Shown piece by piece: positions 14,285 through 26,250 of a stretch of 64,000 bases of DNA; the stretch's first letter is position 1, and every line of letters starts with the position of its first letter. The position numbers and the translations under genes were made by a program. This stretch comes from Stachybotrys elegans. Taxonomy: Eukaryota > Ascomycota > Sordariomycetes > Hypocreales > Stachybotryaceae. The DNA is taken from assembly GCA_020746835.1 (NCBI GenBank), contig JAGPNK010000032.1, positions 62,001-126,000 on the forward strand, in the 5' to 3' direction. The notes below the pieces were generated by a model. That model worked only from the letters and a program-made list of their open reading frames with translations. It searched no databases and was not told the origin of the DNA.

Positions 14285-14940
14285 GCATTACTATAGCCAC
14301 AACCTTTTCTCAATTGAATGTTCTTGCCAAGTGTTATCTATTGATTTGATATTGTCTTTATCATTAGAGGGGCGTCCTCGAAGTCGCTTGTATCCCATTG
14401 GGGCACACGAACGGGAAATCCCACATCACACCCGGTAGAGGTAAATTGCTGCTCTGAGGCATTGAGATAGAGAATTACCTTATCTCCTATTATAATCATC
14501 CAATAAGCGCGTTGCCGAGCCTTGTCCGCTTTCATGAACGCATGCTCTCATTTGGGAAGCTGATAGAAGCTGAAGCTGAACGCGTCAGCCACCAAGGTCA
14601 CCGGACATGAATTACGGAAGTAGTATGCTCATGATGGAGGAGAATAGCGCCCATGGTATGCTATTCACCTTGCCGGTGAAGACACCGAGAATGGCCGGCC
14701 TATGGTGCTCAGCCCACTGGATCGTTCGATTGCACCTTGAGCGACTTACACAGTTGCTTGAGTGCGCTCGCATACATTGAGAATTGGAGCCGGTTGTGTC
14801 GACGATTCGGTTTGTAAGACATATCACGCAGGTTGACACGTGGCCAAGGCAGTGAGCTGTTGATGGAGGGTTCGAACTTATTACAACCCCAATTGGCTTC
14901 TGGCTAGATAGGAAGGCATAAGATTGGCCCATGATTTACC
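14285..14940. other. unmutated island between AT-rich blocks
   Basis: About 650 bp of GC-balanced sequence between two RIP blocks. It carries one copy of a dispersed repeat (14341-14426). Short open frames of 65 and 106 codons on the minus strand are not convincing genes. Confidence 0.6.
14341..14426 (+). repeat. dispersed repeat R2, copy 1
   Basis: Shares a long run with 42690-42790, including CGAACGGGAAATCCCACAT and the preceding TATCCCATNGGGGCA, and a weaker, RIP-altered match at 30174-30258. It sits at the edge of the first AT-rich block. Confidence 0.6.
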
Positions 14941-15674
14941 CACGCAAGTGGATGTATTTATATCTGCTAATAGAGAGTTCATAGCTATTAAGTATTAATT
15001 AATGAATAAGTTAGGGTATAGCTAACCCTTGACTTTTTACTTTATTAGCTTCTATATTAGAAATACCTAATCTAGTAGTATATTAAATATTAAAGGCAGC
15101 TTAAATAGAAATAGTCCCTAGTAGTTATAAATTTCTAGTAAATAAATAATTCTAACTAGTTTAAGTTTAAATAGGTTAAGAATACTAATAAATAAGCTCT
15201 TTATATAGAAACTTGTTTAACTCTATTAATAAAATTAATAAACTATATAGAACTATATATTATTAAATTAATAATAACTTAAGTAAGAAAGCTTTAATTT
15301 TTATAATAGATTTTAATAATACTATTATTTTATCTATATAGAATAATAAATAGTAATAGTACTAAGTATTTAAATTAATTATCTTTTCCTAATATATTAA
15401 ATCTTTAATATATATACTAAATAGTATTTTAAGTATAATAGAGATAATAATTTAGTAATTATTACTAATAGAATTTATCTATTATATTATATTTTTAACT
15501 TTAGTTTATTATATTAATTAGTAATAATGATTTATATATAATTAGAAGTATTAATAATAAAAAGAAAGTTTTTAATTTATCTAAAAGTAATATAACTACT
15601 AGGACTTCTATTTTTATATATAATTATTATAGTAAAAAGAAAACAGTAGTATATTATAGAACTTAATGTATATA

Positions 15675-16240
15675 ATACTAGTGAGGATCGGTAGGTCTCT
15701 CTATAATAATAGCTACTCTATAATATACTAGGGGCTCTATTAGCTAACCTAACTATATATAGGGTTAGGATTGTTAGTACTTTGCGAACACTATTGTCTA
15801 AGTAATTGAAAGTGCCTTGTAAGGTACACTTAGGGCCCAGACGAACCACGAAGACTTTTCGCAGACCTGGAGACTCCATCAATACTCATTTCCACCCGTA
15901 CTGAACCACGCATAACCTAGAGACTGGAAGATTCATCAAAGATAATGCCCGTACTATATCTCCCCCATCCGGCATAACGAATGCTTTAGATTTCACTGTT
16001 CAGTGGAGGTTCGTTCAAGAGCAGTCCAGCCTTACCACTATACATCTTCAACAGGGCCACGGGTTCAGCCCTCCTAGCAAGCGATCAGTCTCCAACCGTC
16101 ATACCAAATCATAGCGGGGATAAGGGAGCCTTATAGTCTGTCGAGTCAGCCGGTAATGGGAATGCTATCATTAGCATATACTGTCGGGGCTCTAGACCAT
16201 TATATAGTGGTACTACAAACCCATATTACCACTGGATTCC
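15675..16240. other. unmutated island in AT-rich block
   Basis: GC-balanced stretch of roughly 560 bp with no recognisable gene. It appears to be single-copy or recently inserted sequence that escaped RIP. Its edges grade into mutated DNA. Confidence 0.45.
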
Positions 16241-16739
16241 TATATAAGTATTAGATTGACTTCTATCTTTTGCCCTTATAAACTCCTAAATAGCTCCTTG
16301 ACTTTATAAGCGCTACTAAGCAGAGGTGTTATTATATCTATGGATTTAATAGGGGTAAGCAATTAATAGTTAGAAAAGACTCCTCTAATATCTATGCAAT
16401 TATTAATAAGGAGGGATTATAATAAGGAGGGATTATTAATAAGGAGTTTAGTATAATACTAAATTATTAAAATAGAGAATACATTAAGGCATAGAATAAT
16501 AATAGCTAGTATTTTAACTATAGAGACTTATTCTTTACTTATATAGAGAACTATTTTTAGATTTAGAATATCTTTATTAATTACTATATTTAAATAGTTA
16601 ATAGTATTTCTAATGCTAATAGAAGACTTCTATAAACCCTTATTACTCTACTAATAATAATATAGTATAGTACTAAAAGCTTATATTTGTCTATATAGGC
16701 GACTAGGATCTTATCTTAGTTAATGATGTTTTTAAGTTC

Positions 16740-17120
16740 TTCCTTACTATCCTATAGTCTTGGGCACTCTTAAACATGGCATTGTTAAACGAGCGCTAGG
16801 CAAGGAGAAGAAGGGGAAGTCTAAGAACGCTTACATTCCTTAGAACCCTTGTCTACGGGACGTCGCCCCATTTGTTCTACAGGTATTTGAGCGTCTTATT
16901 GAGGAGTGGGACGAAGGTATACTCCCAATAACTGTACAGGCTGGCACTCGGCGAACGCGCGGGAAGTCGTGAACTATGGTATCAATATCCCGCGATCTCT
17001 CCGCCCAGGATCCGACAGAGATGGGTGGATGCGCATTGATATTCAGGGCACATGTAACGTCTCCTGGTAACCGAGTCACGAACATCTAAGGCCAATGGAA
17101 CAACGATTCTGCCATGTCAT
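16740..17120. other. unmutated island with possible coding remnant
   Basis: GC-balanced stretch of about 380 bp. The plus strand can be read as protein-like residues (for example APFVLQVFERLIEEWDEG near 16867-16920) but with stops on both sides. It is probably a fragment of a dead gene or transposase; the family is not recognised. Confidence 0.35.
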
Positions 17121-18403
17121 TATTCCTCTGGGTTTTAATGTTAGGGTAATGACTAGATGTAATAAGGCTGAGTCTTATACACTATATAAGCGCTATTATT
17201 GCCTAGAGAAACTTAAGGAGTTCTAGAGAAAGGCTTAATATAACTTTAAGGCTACTTTCTAAGCTATCTAGAGACTAGAAATTTTAGTAAGTTTACTTTA
17301 CTACTCTTCTTTAAATTGTCTTACTTTTACCTCTAGGTATATAATTAAAAAGAATAAAGTATTATTAATACTAGCTAATTCTTTTATAGAGTAATAATAT
17401 TAAAAATGCTTTATAAGAGTCTATCTATTTTAGTAGTTTATATTAGACTATAAAAATGGGTTTATAAAGTATTATATTACTTTAAATTAGTTTTATATCT
17501 ATATTATAAACTCTAAATAAAGTAATTAATACTAAATCTATTTACTACTTTAAAAAACTAATTTATAATATATTTATTAAAGTATTTACTTAATATCTAT
17601 AGTATTTTTTTACTATTATTTAGGCTTTATATAAAGAGACTAAACTTTTTAAACCTTATTAAAAATAAATATAAACTCATTTAATATAATAACTATCTCT
17701 ATATTTTAGTAAAGTAACTAATTAAAAAACTAAGCCTAATAGCTTTAAAAATAGAATTATAAACTACTATATAGATAATTAGTTACTATATAGAGCACTT
17801 TTAAAGGCTTTTTCTCTAGGTAGTATTTATGTTTTTAAGCACTCCATTTAAACTTCTATTAGTCTATAGCTTTTAAAAAATAATAGTTAGATTAATAAAT
17901 TACTAGTTTTATAATAAGAAGTATATAGAGCTATATAAATATACTAAATAGAAAGATCTTTCTATTTTACTTAATATTCTATTATATTATATATCTATAT
18001 ATATATAGCTTATAATAGTATATATATATTTAAGTTATAGCTATTTATAACTTAGTTACTTAATTAGTTAGTTACTCTATATATAAAAGTAGTTTAATAA
18101 TGGCTTTATTATTATTTCTCTTTACTATTTATAATTATATTAGTTACTAAGTTACTAAATACTACTTTTACTATTTATTTACTCTTTACTATTTATACTT
18201 TATACTATATATTCTTTTTCTTATTATTATAGAAAGATTTTAGTATTTAAATATAGCTATTAAGTTATAAATATAGTTTTAAATAGTTTAAAGAAAGAAT
18301 TAAAGGTCTTTAGCTTTTTAATTAACTAGCTTTTAATATTATAAAATAACTTAAGTTAGTTTAATATAAAAATAGTTATAATATACTTTATAAAATATAA
18401 TAT

Positions 18404-20794
18404 AGTAAGTATATTTAGTATAGAAAAAAGAATAATAGTATATATAAATAATAGTAGCCTTACTATTTATAAAACTAAAGAATAGTATTAAATAATAAAG
18501 GGATTATTAAACTATAGTATATAATTAATATTTTCTATTAGCTAAAGCTAGAGAATAATAAAAGGGCTATAATAATAGTAGTAATAGTAAAAGTATATAT
18601 AGTTAGGGGGATTTATAATTAATAGACTTAATATATATATATACTATTTATTAGCCTATTTATTTAGCCCTTATATATATTTTAATAAGGCTAGCTAAAG
18701 GTATAATATACTAAGGTCTAAATACTATATATATTATAATTCTAGTAAAAGTCATTAGGCTATATAGATATATAATAGCTATAGCTATAAATAGTACTAT
18801 AGCTATATTAAACTAGAAATATATAATTTAGTATATAAAGTTTAGCTTTAAAATAAAGTTTAAGAAATATATATAAAAAGGCCTTTACTTTTTTTATTAT
18901 CTCTCTTTTTTTTTCTTTCTATATATATACTATTAAATTTAAGATTTATTAATAATATTATAATATAATAGGTATATTTAGTATAGAAAAAAGAATAATA
19001 GTATATATAAATAATAGTAGCCTTACTATCTATAAAACTAAAGAATAGTATTAAATAATAAAGGGATTATTAAACTATAGTATATAATTAATATTTTCTA
19101 TTAGCTAGAGCCAGAGAATAATAAAGGAACTATAATAGTAATAGTAATAGTAAGTATAAGTATATATAGTTAGGGGGACCTATAGTTAGTAAACTAACCA
19201 CTTAATATATATATATACTATTCGTTAATATATATTTTAATAAAGCAAAGGTATATATAACGGCTATAGCTATAGATAGTACTATAGCTATATTAGGCTA
19301 GGAATATATAATCTAATATATAAAGCCTAGCCCTAAAATAGAATTTAAGAAATATATATAAAAAAGCCTTTATTTCTCTATTATATATCTCTCTCTTTCT
19401 TTTCCTTTTATTACTAAAATCTTTATTATTAATAATATAGTAGCTTAATAAAGAATATAAACTAAAATGCTAGAGATAGTATAATCCCTCTAGAATAGAA
19501 ATACTAATAGCCTACTTAGACTAGAAATAGCTAAATAAAGATAAGTTTATTTATTTTAAGAGGCCTTTAAAGAATAGTATTACTAATAGTTTATATTATA
19601 TAATAGACTAGAGCTTTAAGCCCTTTAAATAATAGTCTAATAGTCTAAACCTAAGCTCTCTTTAAAACTAAAGAGATAAGAAAAAGGTAAATAAAACTAG
19701 TAAGCCTACTAGGGTTTTCTTTAAATAATAGACCTATCTATATTTTAAAGTCTATTAAACTATTAAAATAGTAAAAATAGCTATTTATTATATTGCTTAG
19801 TAAAAGAATTTAGGTATTTTAGAGAATATAATATAATGTTTAATATATTCCTTACTCTATAGATAGAAAATACTATTTATTAATTATATTACTATTAGTC
19901 TATTTATAACTATATTTATAACTATAGTTTCTATAGTATATAGTTAAAGCCTTAATATAGTCCTTAAGATATAAATGATTAAGTATATTTATTATATAAT
20001 AGGCAATTAGACATTTATATTACCTATTTAACCTTAATATAGCTAGAAGAAAGGGAAGACTTATAGCCCCTCTATTCCCTCCCTCTTTAAATAGCCTTTG
20101 CTCTATACTTAAAGGGGTTATTAATAATATTATAACTTATAATAAACTAACTAAATAACTAAAATACTAAAGATATTCTTAAGCTAAATCCCTTTACTAA
20201 ATAGTTTACTAAGGCTATATATAGCTAGATATAAATAAGTCTATTTATTTTAAAAAACCTTTTTTAATTTATTAATAAATAGTATTACTAATAGTAATAA
20301 AACCTAATATTTAAGCCCTTTAAATATCTACTAAATTATTCTAATCTAGATTATTAAAGAATAAAAGGTAGAAAAAGAAAATTCTCTTTTAAAAAAATTA
20401 AATAATTATACTTTAGCTAATAAAAGCTAGAGCTAAACACTTTAGTAAAGAGAAATAAAAAGCTTTTTTTAAGTATTTTAAAAAGGCCTAAATAATATTT
20501 AATATATTCTATAAATAGAAAACTCTATTACTTTTACCTTATTAATTATATTACTATTAGTTTATTTATAACTATATTTATAACTATAGTCTTTATAGCT
20601 ATAAAAGAGACATTTTCTATATAGTTAAAGTCTTAATATAGTCTTTAAAATATAGATAATTAAGTATATAGAAGGGTTAAACCTACTATATAATAGATAA
20701 TTAAGCATTTATATAATCTATTTAACTTTAGTATAGCTAGAAGGGAATACTTACTATTCTCCCTTAAGTAGCCTTTACTCTATACTTAAGGGGA
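18404..20794 (-). mobile_element. nested interspersed repeat, copy C (interrupted by D)
   Basis: Flanked by identical 21 bp direct repeats at 18383-18403 and 20795-20815, though a few bases may belong to the element's own end. Once the insertion D and its target duplication are removed, the element is about 1.2 kb. The sequence across the repaired junction then matches copy B, which shows C existed before D inserted. It ends in the family hairpin near 20760-20792. Confidence 0.7.
18964..20117 (-). mobile_element. nested interspersed repeat, copy D (1154 bp)
   Basis: Inserted inside copy C. It is flanked by identical 18 bp direct repeats (TTATTAATAATATTATAA) at 18946-18963 and 20118-20135. 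It starts with the same GTATATTTAGTATAG terminus as A-C and ends with the TACTTAAAGGGG hairpin arm. RIP-mutated and non-coding. Confidence 0.7.
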
Positions 20795-21194
20795 ATACTT
20801 TATAAAATATAATATTATATTTATATTTATACTTTATATAAGAGTATATCCTTAGTAATTATAGGAAATATTTTTAAATATAGAAATATACTATATAAAT
20901 GGCTTACTTTATTTATAAAGTTTATAGCTATAGGTTATCTTTATATTAATAAAAGAACTTAAATAGACTATTAATATTATATACTAAGCTTATTATAGAC
21001 CTTCTTTTACTATAAAAGATATTTAAAAACTCTTACTATTTCTTAATTAATATCTATATTATCTAAGATAGTATAAGGCTCTTAGATATAAAATAGTAAG
21101 GTCTTAGGTTAGTAAGGTTAAATAGTATAAACATTAATAGTAATAAGCTATTTAACCTTGTTTACTATATTAAACGCTATAATATTAAGAATGC

Positions 21195-21612
21195 TAGAAA
21201 CCTAAATTACTTACTGGACATAATGGCCGGAATAAACCAGCGGCACTTAGCCTCTAAGGCTTTAAGTGTACGGCTCCTTTCTAGACAAGCTGCCGAATTC
21301 ACCAGGTGTACAATATCTGACAGTATAAGATATAAAGATTGACCACCAGTCTGGCCGGTCTTCTTGCAGTCATTATACATTGCGGTTCTTTACTGCCAAC
21401 CGCTTGTGGCACCCGCTCAGTACCTGCTGGTCGCGCTCGGCTGGCAAAGGCAACCGACTTCCATTATCGTTGAAGGCATCGAATTTACTGGAATTTGACC
21501 ATGACGCCTCGGCACTGCAGCTGTTCAGGCGATGGCGTGAATGACTTGGTCGTAGGGGAATCTGCCGACTGTCAGCGGCACTTGGCCATTGTCATTGGCT
21601 GATAATTCAACA
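21195..21612. other. unmutated island left of repeat copy E
   Basis: About 420 bp of GC-balanced sequence between RIP block 2 and the truncated repeat copy E. No gene was recognised. Confidence 0.4.
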
Positions 21613-21626
21613 TATAATTGTCACTT

Positions 21627-21816
21627 GGGGCTAACCGACTATATACGCGTTTGCTACTGCTGCTGCAGCAGCCCCCTTATTGTTCTCTGGCTCTAACCAA
21701 TGGGTGATTCTAATAATCCCTTATTGTTTGTCTCTGTTCTTTAATCCTACGGGCTAAGGCTACTATTATTTATATCTACTATTATTCTTTCTTCTTATCA
21801 TATATACCTACTCTAT
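21627..21816 (+). mobile_element. truncated, lightly mutated repeat copy E (190 bp)
   Basis: Retains the common terminus (read leftwards from about 21816) and stops in the TTAGGGGG-like part of the family. It is flanked by 14 bp direct repeats at 21613-21626 and 21817-21830 that differ at one position, G on the left and A on the right, a change RIP can produce. Many C and G bases are kept, including a CTGCTGCTGCAGCAG stretch, so it was hit much less than copies A-D. Confidence 0.65.
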
Positions 21817-22115
21817 TATAATTATCACTTAGATACTAAAAGTAAGTATCTAACATTATAGCTATAGTGGTATCTTTAGAAGGCTGTCTAAGACCCTCTA
21901 GAGCGGACTTACCATCTATTAACCCTAAGAATAATAGATTAGTATTATATCTTTAACTTTTATAAAGAAAGTCTTTAGTAGTGCTTTAGTAATAAGGGTA
22001 GACTATTTTAATAAACTCTAATCTTATATAAGAAACTCTATTAATGTTTCTAGATAAGTTTTTTACTAGTCTTACTTTAAATCCACTACTATACTATTAG
22101 TGCTACCTAGTTAAA

Positions 22116-22491
22116 TGTAATAATCTAGCCTATTCTGGTATAGGGTAGGTGAGGGGTAGATTAGTAACTAAGGTCCTAAGGGGCTGAGTTGGGTTTATAT
22201 TATAGTATTAGTCATAGTATTACATCTAGTAATATACTATTTACTAAAGGTAGGAGTATAACTAAGTTATATTAATAGCTAGTAAGTACTTCTAAGGGAC
22301 TTATAGTACTCACTAGGTCCTATATATCTATATAGTCTATAGTAGTTAATGGTAATTAATTACTATTAATTATAGTATATTAATATATAGAAGGTTATCT
22401 AGTATTAACCATTATTAATTATATACTATTAGCCTGTATATATTATATAATCTATAGTTCTATAACCTTCTCTATTAGTTAGATCATAATA
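22116..22491 (-). repeat. 3' LTR of the Ty3/Gypsy element
   Basis: 376 bp, beginning TGTAATAATCTAGCC and ending ATCATAATA on the plus strand. It pairs base for base, apart from transitions, with 29629-30004. Confidence 0.9.
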
Positions 22492-23299
22492 TAATGCCCT
22501 TTCTAGGTGGTCTAGTCCCTAAGACTACTTCTTGCTACTACTTTAGTTTAGTAGGTAACTTCTTTCTTTTATTACTATATCTTTATATATTACTAAGTAT
22601 ATATTTAGGCCTAAAGTAACTACTAAGTATTATTATACTATTACTACTTATATAAATAAATTTAGTTTTAAAATGCCTTATTATATACCTTGTTTTTATT
22701 TAAACTATCCTTATATTATTATAGAGGGTAAGTATTAATATAACTACTATATTAAGTTAAAGCAGGTAGATTATAACTTTAATAGTGTCTCTATATAGGC
22801 TTATAAGTTATTCTTTCTATCTATACTATTATTTGTTTTTAATAGATTGTAAGTTATTTATATCTCTTATAAAAAGGATTGTTTAGAGGAGTAAAAGAAA
22901 TAGGTAGAGATAGATCTTTTAGAGGCTTTAGCCTATCTATAGTGCCTTTATTAATAGGAAAAAGCGCTTTATACTAAGATAGTAGAGATACTTTATTATA
23001 ATATAGAAGATTTAGATAAGCTAGAGGTAGTGGAGGCTATAAAGGCTTAAGAGTATAAGGCCCTTTTATCTAAAGTATAATTATTAGAGGATTATACCCC
23101 TATTAACTGGAGCTCCCTATTAGACCCTTCTGGCCTTGATTTTAATATTATATCTTTAAATACTCCTATATTTTCTTCTAGGCATTTATAAGGTATTGTA
23201 GGGGTTTCTATATATTATTTACATTAGGGTAGTCCTTCTATTTAACATAGTATTCCACTTATCTATCTTTTATTTATAAATCTAGGATTTTCTTAACTT

Positions 23300-26250
23300 C
23301 CTATTCTTCTTAAGGTATAATAACTAGGTTTAATTGTTTTCCAATATATATTATATCTACTGTAGTCTCTAGTAGAAATATATAAAAAACTAAGTATATC
23401 TATAATTTATCCAGTATATTAAGTTAGTAGTTATCTTTGCTAATTTTCTCTATAACCTTATAGGGTTCTAGATATTAAATATTAAGTTTTTTATTTAGCT
23501 ATATTATTGAGATATTTTTTGTTATAAGGTAGACTATATCTCTCTCTAAAAAAGTCAGTCCTTTCAATCTTTTCTTATTATAGTGTTTAGCTATTTATTA
23601 CTATATAAAGGAGAGTTGTTTTTATAGTTCATTATAAAGGTTCTATAGGTCTTCTATCTTAATGATTGCTTTTAGTATATCTAGTCTTTCTTTAGTCTTA
23701 TAGAATGGTTCTAGTATAAACCTAAAGTTAGCTATTACTAGAGTTATTTTTATGCTTTTGCTAACTGCTATATTATAGGTATATTGTACTATTAGTAGTT
23801 TCTCTAGCCAGTTATTCTATTTATAGTTAATGTAGTATTATAAATATACTTCTAGTATTTGGTTTATTTATTTAGTTTGTCTATTTACTAATAGTCTCCA
23901 AGCTATTATAAGCTTATAGTTTAGGCCTATTCTAGCCATAAGGCTTTACTAAAACTTAAATACAAATAGTAGTCCTCTATTTAAGATAATATTATTTAGT
24001 AGTCTATATATACTAATAATTATTTATAAAAAAATATAGAAAAACTATTCTATATTTATTACTTTCTAGTATAGTATAAAGTAAGAAAACTTTATAAATC
24101 TGTTTATAATAATAAAAATACTATTATACACTACTTTAGTAGTGGGGTTATATAATAGGGGTAGTTTTATAATAAAGTCTATTAATATTAAGTCCCATAG
24201 TTACACAGGACTAATAGGGGTTATAGTAGCCTATATAGTTTATAGTATTATACTTTATTAGTTATACATTTATAGTATTCCTTAATAACTTCTTTAACTT
24301 GTTTTTTATTCTAGAGAAAGTATACCTTTCTTTAAGTTATTCTATTATTTTATTTACTTTAGGGTATCTATAGAGTGGTAATTTATATATCTCTCTAATA
24401 AGTCTAGATTATTTAGCTTTATCCTTAATAACAGTAGGTTTGATTTATTATATTAGTACAATCTTTACTTATTTATCTTTATTATTAAACTATTGTTTTA
24501 CTTTTATAATTTCTAGTATATAGTGGTTATACTATATAGTAAGGTTTTTAAATATATATTAGTATTGTCATTAGTTTATAAACCTTCTTGAATTTTTACT
24601 TTACCTCTTTATAGTATTTCTAGTAGTACTATTCCATAATATAGTACTCTAATTAGTAGAATAGAGTTATCCTTTCATTTAAGTATTATTTTATTTCTTA
24701 TTTTAGAATATACTATATATAAAACAATAGAAACTAATTCAATCCTAGTTATTATAATTCTTATAAGTATTCTTATAGTAGCATAGTAGTTTCATTATAC
24801 TTTTAATCTACCTATAGTATCCTTTTAGTGTTTTTTCCAGTAGTTATTCTTTAATTAGGGTTTATTCTATATTAAGGTCTAGTCTTTAACTAATGGCATC
24901 TGCTCTGCCATTCTCTATTTCTTTCAGTGGATTATAATATAGTTAAATTCTAATATATATTCTATATATCTCAGTTATTATCCACTAAGTTACTAAGTTA
25001 TTATAAAGTATATAATATTCTTATAGTCTATATAAATCTTTATTAGTACTTACTTCTAAGTATATAGTATCTGAATTCTTTTATAGCATTAATAATTACT
25101 AAGAATTCCTTATTATAAATTGGATAGTTAAGTTCTAGTCTATAGAGCTTATAGAAGTAAAATGCAATTGGGTATAGCTTGCCATTTTCATTATATTGTC
25201 TAATCTATGCTCTAAGGGCAAAGTCTAAGGCATTAGTTTCTAATTCTACTTCTTTATTAGGGTTAAATATCTTAAGTACTGGCTTACTAAGAATAAGTCC
25301 TTTAATACATTTAAATGCCTTCTGTTATAGTTTGTTTTAATATTAAGCAAATTATCATTAGTAACTTTCTTTTTATTAGGTTTATAAAGATATAGTGATT
25401 TTGCTAAAGTCTTTTAGGAACTTTTAGTAATAATTAGTGAATCTAAGGAAGGCTTGTATTTCTTTAATATTAGTAGGTTCCTTTCATTTAGTAACTACTA
25501 CAATTTTCTTAGGGTCTATATAAATTTTATTGTAGAATATAATATATCCTAGAAATTCTACTTTTTCTATATAGAACTTACTCTTCTCTAGTTCTACTAG
25601 TAGATTTATATCTTTAAGTAGTTTAAGTACTATATATATATATTCCTTATATTCTTTTTTATTATCTAAAAAATAAAAATATTATTAAAATAGTATATTA
25701 CAAAGCAATTAAGGTACTCCCTTAGAATATTATTAATTATCTTCTAGAATAAGGTTAGTATATTAGTAAGCCTAAAGGGTATTACTAAATACTTAAATAA
25801 TCTATACTTTATTCAAAATACTATCTTTTATTCATTTCTTTCTTTAATTTAAATAAGGTTATAGACTTCTTTAAGGTCTAGGGCCATGAATATTCTCTTG
25901 CTATATAGCTAGTCCTTTATCTCACTAATTAATAGAAGTAGTATATAGTCTTTTAGTATGATTTCATTAAGTTATCTATAGTTAACTACTAGTTATAGTT
26001 TGCTATTCTTCTTTAGTATAAACATAATAGGGTAACCTACTGAGAATTGGAATATCTATATATAACCTTTACATAGGTTTTCCTCTAGGTATTCTTTTAG
26101 TATATTACTTTCCTTATTATTAAAGTTATAAATAGAATAGAAGCCCGGTTCTATTCTATCTTTAAGATATATAATATAATCCATTGTGAATATTAGAATA
26201 GTCTAGTTTCTAGTTCTTCTTTAAAGAGCTTTTTATATTTCCAGTACTAT
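23300..26250 (-). pseudogene. pol: pol remnant (RT, RNase H, integrase) of the Ty3/Gypsy element
   Basis: Minus-strand translation gives reverse-transcriptase landmarks: DLKEVYNLI near 25870-25900, KYRLFKYLVIPFRLTN near 25770-25840, and a degraded active-site box reading YFNN near 25680, where the family has YLDD or YIDD. Palm/thumb residues EKVEFLGYIIFYNKI and IQAFLRFTNYY follow at about 25440-25590, then RNase H residues LNYPIYNKEFL near 25110. At 23350-23590 the sequence LKGLTFLERDIVYL resembles the integrase C-terminal segment that precedes a chromodomain. Both catalytic aspartates of the RT box read asparagine, a G-to-A change on the coding strand typical of RIP. Many stops. Integrase core boundaries are inferred from position only. 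Confidence 0.8.

Larger units (their letters stand above)
14945..21190. repeat. RIP-degraded AT-rich repeat block 2
   Basis: Same TpA-saturated composition as block 1, broken by two unmutated islands (about 15675-16240 and 16740-17120). It contains nested repeat copies C and D. I could not assign the remaining sequence to a transposon class. Confidence 0.8.
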
